Shown: piece by piece, positions 60,062-64,000 of the stretch
Position numbering within the stretch: position 1 is the stretch's first letter
How the letters are laid out: each line of letters starts with the position of its first letter
Assembly: GCF_015751905.1 (NCBI RefSeq)
Contig: NZ_JADOUF010000001.1
Location: 2,914,001-2,978,000, forward strand
Length of the DNA: 64,000 bases
Origin: Longispora fulva
GTDB taxonomy: Bacteria > Actinomycetota > Actinomycetes > Mycobacteriales > Micromonosporaceae
Direction of reading: 5' to 3'
Notes under the pieces: generated by a model
What the model saw: the letters and a program-made list of their open reading frames with translations, nothing else
Database searches by the model: none
Told to the model about the DNA's origin: nothing
Translations under genes and position numbers: made by a program

Positions 60062-61450
60062 TGACATCACCACCGCCGTCCCGCCACCCTCCGCCTCTCC
60101 CACGGACACCGTGCCGCCGTGCCCGGCCACGATCTCCGCAACGATCGCCAGACCCAGCCCCGTGCCGCCGCTAACGCGTTGACGGCTGTCCTCCAACCGC
60201 ACGAAACGCCCGAACACCCGGTCGCGGTCCGCCACCGCGATGCCCGGCCCGTCATCGGTGACCTCGATCCGCGCATCAGCCCCCACACGCCACAACCGCA
60301 ACCCGACCGCGTGCCGGGCGTGCCGCGCGGCGTTGTCGGTGATGTTCCGGATCGCCCGGGCGATCTGGTCGCGGTCGCCACGAACCCGGACCGGGTCGAT
60401 GCGGGCGTTCACCGTCAGTCCCGGCAGCGCCCTCAGACGGGTGCGTTCGGAGTCCATCAGGTCGTCGAGGTCGACGTCGGCCCACCGGGGGCTCAGGCCC
60501 CGCTCGTCAGCCCTGGCCAACAGCAGAAGGTCAGCGACCAGGCTCTCCAGGCGCGCCGCCTCACCGCGCAGCAGCGCAACCGTGCCCGGATCCACTCCCC
60601 CGGGCGGCGGGGTGTCCAGCAGCTCCAGGCCCAGGGTGATGGTCGACAGCGGGCTGCGCAGTTCGTGGCTGGCGTCGGCGACGAACCGCCGCTGGGCTCG
60701 CGATGCCACCTCGAGCCGGTCGAGCATCGCGTTCATGGTCTCGGCGAGGTGACGGATCTCGTCGCGCGGCCCGGGCACCGGCACCCGGGCGTGCAGGTGC
60801 CGGTCGGTGATCAACGCCACCTGCCGGCGCACCGCCTCCACCGGGCGCAGGGACCGGCCGACGAACACCGCGGTCGCCGCCCCCACCAGCAACAGCAGGA
60901 TCGGGTACCCGGCCGCCAGCAGCGTCACCTCCGACTCGACCGCCTCATGGATCGGATACAGCGACTGGGCGACCAGCACGGTCTCCGCGCCGCCGGGAGT
61001 GTTCACACAGACCGCCACGATCCGAAACGTCGCCCCGTTGGCGACGGCCAACGTGCGGTCCTCGCGCATGATCGTGCCCACCGCGGGCCGCAGCGGCGAC
61101 AACGCCGGCTGCCCCGCCACCTCCGCCGACGCAGCACGCACAGCCCCGTCCGTCCCGACGACCTGCACAAGCGTCTGCTCGCCCGCACGGGACCGCAGCG
61201 ATCGGCCCAGACCGTCGGAGTCACCGGAGGCGAGTATGCCCGCGACCGCCTCCGCGCGGGTGACGGCGGAGGCGTCGGCGACGGAGATCAACGCGCGCCG
61301 GTGCAGGAACACGAACGCCCCGGCGGCCACGGCCAACACGACGGCCACCACGATCACCGCGGCCACCGCCGAACGGGCCCGCACGCCCCACCGGCGCACC
61401 AGCCACCTCGACGGCGACCGCCAGGTCACGTGCTCGGCTGCGGGTGTCAT
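59999..61450 (-). CDS. Membrane sensor histidine kinase
   Basis: A 483-aa HisKA-type kinase. It has a TM near 25-50, an extracytoplasmic sensor (about 50-170), a second TM (about 180-202), a HAMP domain, a phosphoacceptor His in VADASHELRSP near 261, an N-box (NITDNAARHARHA), a G1 box (EVTDDGPGI) and a G2 box (GGTGLGLAI). It is the presumed partner of the adjacent response regulator, but the pair is convergent rather than co-transcribed, with antisense-overlapping 3' ends. Confidence 0.93.
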   Translation of the reverse strand: MTPAAEHVTWRSPSRWLVRRWGVRARSAVAAVIVVAVVLAVAAGAFVFLHRRALISVADASAVTRAEAVAGILASGDSDGLGRSLRSRAGEQTLVQVVGTDGAVRAASAEVAGQPALSPLRPAVGTIMREDRTLAVANGATFRIVAVCVNTPGGAETVLVAQSLYPIHEAVESEVTLLAAGYPILLLLVGAATAVFVGRSLRPVEAVRRQVALITDRHLHARVPVPGPRDEIRHLAETMNAMLDRLEVASRAQRRFVADASHELRSPLSTITLGLELLDTPPPGGVDPGTVALLRGEAARLESLVADLLLLARADERGLSPRWADVDLDDLMDSERTRLRALPGLTVNARIDPVRVRGDRDQIARAIRNITDNAARHARHAVGLRLWRVGADARIEVTDDGPGIAVADRDRVFGRFVRLEDSRQRVSGGTGLGLAIVAEIVAGHGGTVSVGEAEGGGTAVVMSLPVVGEPVAGAAYGLDDRRS

Positions 61451-61656
61451 GCCCCCACCGTATCCGCGCCCCGATCTCACCTCAGGGGTTCGGGTACCCC
61501 TCAGCGCTCGGCCCGCCCTTGACCATCGTCGAGTTCCACACCCAGCTCATCCATCCAAGCGGCACCCGACCCAACCGCGGCCACGACAGCTGGTCTCCAC
61601 CGCGCCCCGATGATAGATTGTCGTCGATTGATTGAGTGCTCTTCGATGGAGGCATC

Positions 61657-61899
61657 ATGACGTTGAGGAAAGCCGCCCGCCGGGCGTCTGTCGCCGCACT
61701 GCTGGGCCTCGCCGCCGGTCTCGTGACGGTGCTGCCCGCCGCACCCGCCCAGGCAGGCCTCCCGCCGTGGGGCGTCTACGGTATCTACAACAGTCTTGAG
61801 GAGTGCACTACGAACGGCGATAACACGGGGGATCTCTACTACTGCGACTACGACGCGTCCACCACCAAGTGGATCCTCTGGAGGTTCAACCTCCTCTGA
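61657..61899 (+). CDS. Small secreted peptide
   Basis: An 80-aa precursor. A Sec signal peptide (TLRKAARRASVAALLG-type n- and h-regions, AQA cleavage near residue 34) precedes a 46-residue mature peptide rich in Tyr, Trp, Asn and Asp with two cysteines (ECTTNGD, YYCDYD) that could form a disulphide. GGAGG lies 6 nt before the ATG. No family was recognised. Confidence 0.7.
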   Translation: MTLRKAARRASVAALLGLAAGLVTVLPAAPAQAGLPPWGVYGIYNSLEECTTNGDNTGDLYYCDYDASTTKWILWRFNLL

Positions 61900-62044
61900 C
61901 CCGCCACGCCAGCTGGTCCACACCGCTCCGCCCCCTGAATGCCGCCCGCCGATCGGCAGGTCGATCCGCCGCCAGGCAGCCAGCTGGAGCAATGCCAGCC
62001 CCGCCGCGAACGGCAGCAAGGTCTAGAGCGTGACAAAGTATCTG

Positions 62045-62200
62045 ATCATTCGTTGGTATGTGCGATTCATGGCGATCTGACGAATGTGCAATGGTTGCGG
62101 TTGGCGGCGGTGTTGCCCGTTTCGAACGGAACGGGCAGGCCGCCGTCCAACCGGCGTCGTGCGGGAAACCGTGTATGGCCTGCCCAGTGCCTGGCAGTAA
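62045..62200 (+). mobile_element. IS5-like transposase N-terminal remnant
   Basis: The plus strand reads HGDLTNVQWLRLAAVLPVSN followed by GTGRPPSNRR, resembling the DLTDEQWARLEPLLP-x-GRP start of IS5/DUF4096 transposases. There is no intact start and no DDE domain. The rest of the 320-bp gap (61900-62221) is featureless. Confidence 0.55.
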
Positions 62201-62221
62201 CACTCCCTAGGCCCAACACCG

Positions 62222-62977
62222 TCAGGCGGCCCCCGATGGCCGCGACAGCCTGCGCCGCGCCACGAGTTCGGCGGTGACCAGGACCGCGACCGTCTCCACG
62301 GCCAGCAGCGCGACAAGCACCAGCAACTGGGTGGCCCCGGCCCGCACCGGACTCGCACCGCCCAGGAGCACACCGACGAACGCACCGGGAAGCGTCACGA
62401 GACCGACCGTTCTCGTCTGATCAAGAGCCGGAATCAGCGCCTCCTTCGCGGCCGTTCGACACAGGTAGATCGCCGCCCGACGCGGGACCATCCCCAGGGC
62501 CAGCCCGGCCTCGTACTCACCGACCCGGGCCTCCAACTCGTCGAGAGCACGCCGGCCGGTCAGCGACGTGGCCGTCATCGCCCCGCCGATCAGGATCCCC
62601 GCGATCGGCACCACCGCGATCGGCCGGGCCGGCACCAACGTCGAACCCAGCAGCAAAGCCAGAACGGGAACAACCGCGACACCGATGGGCAGCGCCGTCC
62701 AACCGCCCGAACGATGCGACGTGATCCGCCGCGCCGACGTGAAGATCGCCACGACCGCCATGCCCGACACGAACAACGCCGTCCACCATCCCGACCGCAG
62801 GACCGCCGCGATCAGCAGCGACACCGCTGCCAGCTGCACCGCCGCGCGCGCGGAGGCGGTGAGGATGTCGCGCGCCGAACCCAGCCGGCCCAGTGCCGCG
62901 AGCCCCGCAGCCGTCACCGCGAGGAGAACCAGCACGGCGAACAGGACCGGCCCCACACGAATCGTCGCATCACCCAT
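62222..62977 (-). CDS. fetB: FetB/UPF0014-family ABC permease
   Basis: A 251-aa, seven- or eight-TM membrane protein of the YbbM/FetB family: AARAAVQLAAVSLLIAAVL near 45 and TVGLVTLPGAFVGVLLGGASP near 195 (quoted in part as VGLVTLPGAFVGVLLGG). In E. coli FetAB exports iron and protects from oxidative stress. The partner ATPase FetA is not adjacent; upstream is a decayed gene. GGAGG precedes the ATG by 9 nt. Confidence 0.85.
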   Translation of the reverse strand: MGDATIRVGPVLFAVLVLLAVTAAGLAALGRLGSARDILTASARAAVQLAAVSLLIAAVLRSGWWTALFVSGMAVVAIFTSARRITSHRSGGWTALPIGVAVVPVLALLLGSTLVPARPIAVVPIAGILIGGAMTATSLTGRRALDELEARVGEYEAGLALGMVPRRAAIYLCRTAAKEALIPALDQTRTVGLVTLPGAFVGVLLGGASPVRAGATQLLVLVALLAVETVAVLVTAELVARRRLSRPSGAA

Positions 62978-63464
62978 ATGCGAGATCCTCCCACCGGACG
63001 TGCCAGCGCGCGCAGCACAGCCAATATCCGGCGGATGGGACGCATGGCCTGTTCACAACGGCACGGTGGTACGTGGCCGCCCCGGAAAGGTGTATCACTG
63101 CAAGTTTCGTGGCTCCCTCCGCCATGAGGGATCGAGCCAGAAAAGCCCGGTAGAAAGCCGCGCTGCGCGCTGGCAGAGTCGTGCCTGCCAGGAAATGGCG
63201 GAACATGCTTGTGGCCCTCGACGCGTGGGCGAGATTCAATTGACCCATTGCTTCGTGGCCAAGGACCTCACTCGGCGTGACGAAGCTGGTCCAGTTGGGT
63301 TCGTCTGGGTGGTCTCGGCGATCGAGTTCATGTTGAGCGCGAGAGATGGCCCCCTTGAGGGTTCGCGCCGGCCAACTCCTCGGCACCGAGAGCACCGCCG
63401 TCCCCGCCGTCCGACATGCCCCGGACTCCCGAGCCCTGACCACAGGCCGCGTATGACCAAGCAC
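62970..63464 (-). pseudogene. Remnant of a TPR-type regulator (C-terminal half)
   Basis: The frame contains NWTSFVTPSEVLGHEAMGQL, then LAHASRATSMFRHFLAGTTL and FYRAFLARSLMAEGATKLAV, the tetratricopeptide-like pattern of the C-terminal half of actinomycete XRE-type regulators. The N-terminal HTH is missing and the last 40 residues look random. The frame runs into the FetB start. It may be a short functional ORF, but decay is more likely. Confidence 0.5.
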
Positions 63465-63480
63465 CTAATTCATCCAACGA

Positions 63481-63822
63481 TCAGGATGTTCCACCGCAGT
63501 GTGGGGTGCGAGCTCGGTCGATCGACGTCGCCCACAAGCGCAGGCCGAGGGCGAGGAATCCGAGCACCATCCCGTCGGCCACCTCCATCGTGATGATGTA
63601 GCCCAGGGTTCGACCCGGAACACGACTCTCGCCGGTAAGCGCAACCGCAAGCACCGATATGAGCAGTAGCGCCATGACCGCCAGGTCCAGATAGAACACC
63701 GCCCGCGCACGCCGCCCGGCCTGCGACCTGTCGCGCACCACGATGCCGAGGGCACCGACCGCGGCGGTCACGACGGGGACCAGCACTGCGGCGAGTATCG
63801 ACACGACATCGGAAACCTGCAT
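63481..63822 (-). CDS. Small membrane protein of unknown function
   Basis: A 113-aa protein with three TM helices (about 4-28, 42-63 and 74-96), a basic first cytoplasmic loop (RDRSQAGRRAR) and no recognised motif. Weak ribosome site. The 178 bp from its start to the window end hold a plus-strand stretch reading LISLDTHWSRRTPDRVRTFN that looks like coding debris I cannot assign. Confidence 0.55.
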   Translation of the reverse strand: MQVSDVVSILAAVLVPVVTAAVGALGIVVRDRSQAGRRARAVFYLDLAVMALLLISVLAVALTGESRVPGRTLGYIITMEVADGMVLGFLALGLRLWATSIDRARTPHCGGTS

Positions 63823-64000
63823 CAGGAAAGCACGTCAGCGACGAGTTCCCATGGCCTGACGACTTCCTGACACCACCAGGCGATCGGCGAGACCCTCAAC
63901 CTGATCAGCCTCGACACCCACTGGTCACGGCGTACACCCGACCGCGTCCGCACCTTCAACTTCCCGCGGCTACTTGAGCTTCGGCCAAGTCAAGCCAGCG

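Noticed and set aside
63823-64000. Plus-strand reading LISLDTHWSRRTPDRVRTFN at the right edge as a gene
   Set aside because: Too short, with no start and no assignable family; it cannot be supported without the flanking sequence.

Overview
This is a high-GC window with dense, overlapping genes, GTG/TTG starts and GGAGG-type ribosome binding sites. It contains Tat lipoproteins, DtxR/IdeR-like iron boxes, an RHS protein paired with a DNRLRE-type secreted protein, and mycobacterial-style FAS-II and MMPL genes. Together these indicate an actinomycete, probably a filamentous one such as a Micromonosporaceae member; the sequence alone does not settle the family.

Positions 1-18180 are a compact, almost wholly co-directional (+) biosynthetic cluster, cut by the left edge. 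It encodes an enoyl-ACP reductase, a SagB-like protein, a one-module polyketide synthase with a fused alpha-oxoamine synthase (KS-AT-ACP-AOS), an MMPL exporter, an adenylate-forming ligase fused to an aldehyde dehydrogenase, a thiamin-diphosphate enzyme, a KAS-II ketosynthase, a free ACP, a YqcI/YcgG-type putative heme N-oxygenase, a hotdog dehydratase, two membrane proteins and a membrane-anchored multicopper oxidase. An argS gene follows. Genes are joined by ATGA/GTGA overlaps, so most of it should be one operon starting near 1.45-1.59 kb. My reading is that dedicated FAS-II-like parts make an acyl chain, the PKS extends it once and releases it by decarboxylative condensation with an amino acid, and other enzymes tailor it into an exported lipid-like amino-ketone, pyrroline or acyloin. 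This is the best candidate for an undescribed system.

Positions 20019-23448 hold an unrecognised 178-aa protein and a 974-aa multi-pass M48-type metalloprotease. Positions 23.45-27.0 kb are a gene graveyard with three or more decayed genes (a frameshifted protein, integrase tails, a 2'-5' RNA ligase) and three small hypothetical genes.

Positions 26946-38083 form a polymorphic toxin locus: a SUKH-4-like immunity gene, a 2270-aa RHS protein ending in a HINT domain and a deaminase toxin (both minus), and a divergent secreted DNRLRE/CBM/ricin-lectin protein. Then come an SDR and a divergent AraC regulator sharing repeated operator-like sites, a small gene, two paralogous serine-hydrolase lipoproteins flanking a TAP-like alpha/beta hydrolase, a VOC protein, a transglutaminase-like protein and a GNAT acetyltransferase with a nearby decayed duplicate.

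Positions 48857-56121 carry iron-linked transport: an Opp/Dpp-type ABC importer operon behind an iron box, a MATE exporter, and a ZIP permease behind a large inverted repeat with iron-box character. Positions 56416-61450 hold a membrane-lipid module (two PAP2 phosphatases, a DUF347/COG4705 protein, a DedA protein) with a convergent response regulator and histidine kinase overlapping by 63 bp. The right end has a small secreted peptide, an IS5-like transposase remnant, an orphan FetB-type permease, a decayed TPR regulator and a small membrane protein. I saw no tRNA, rRNA or CRISPR array.
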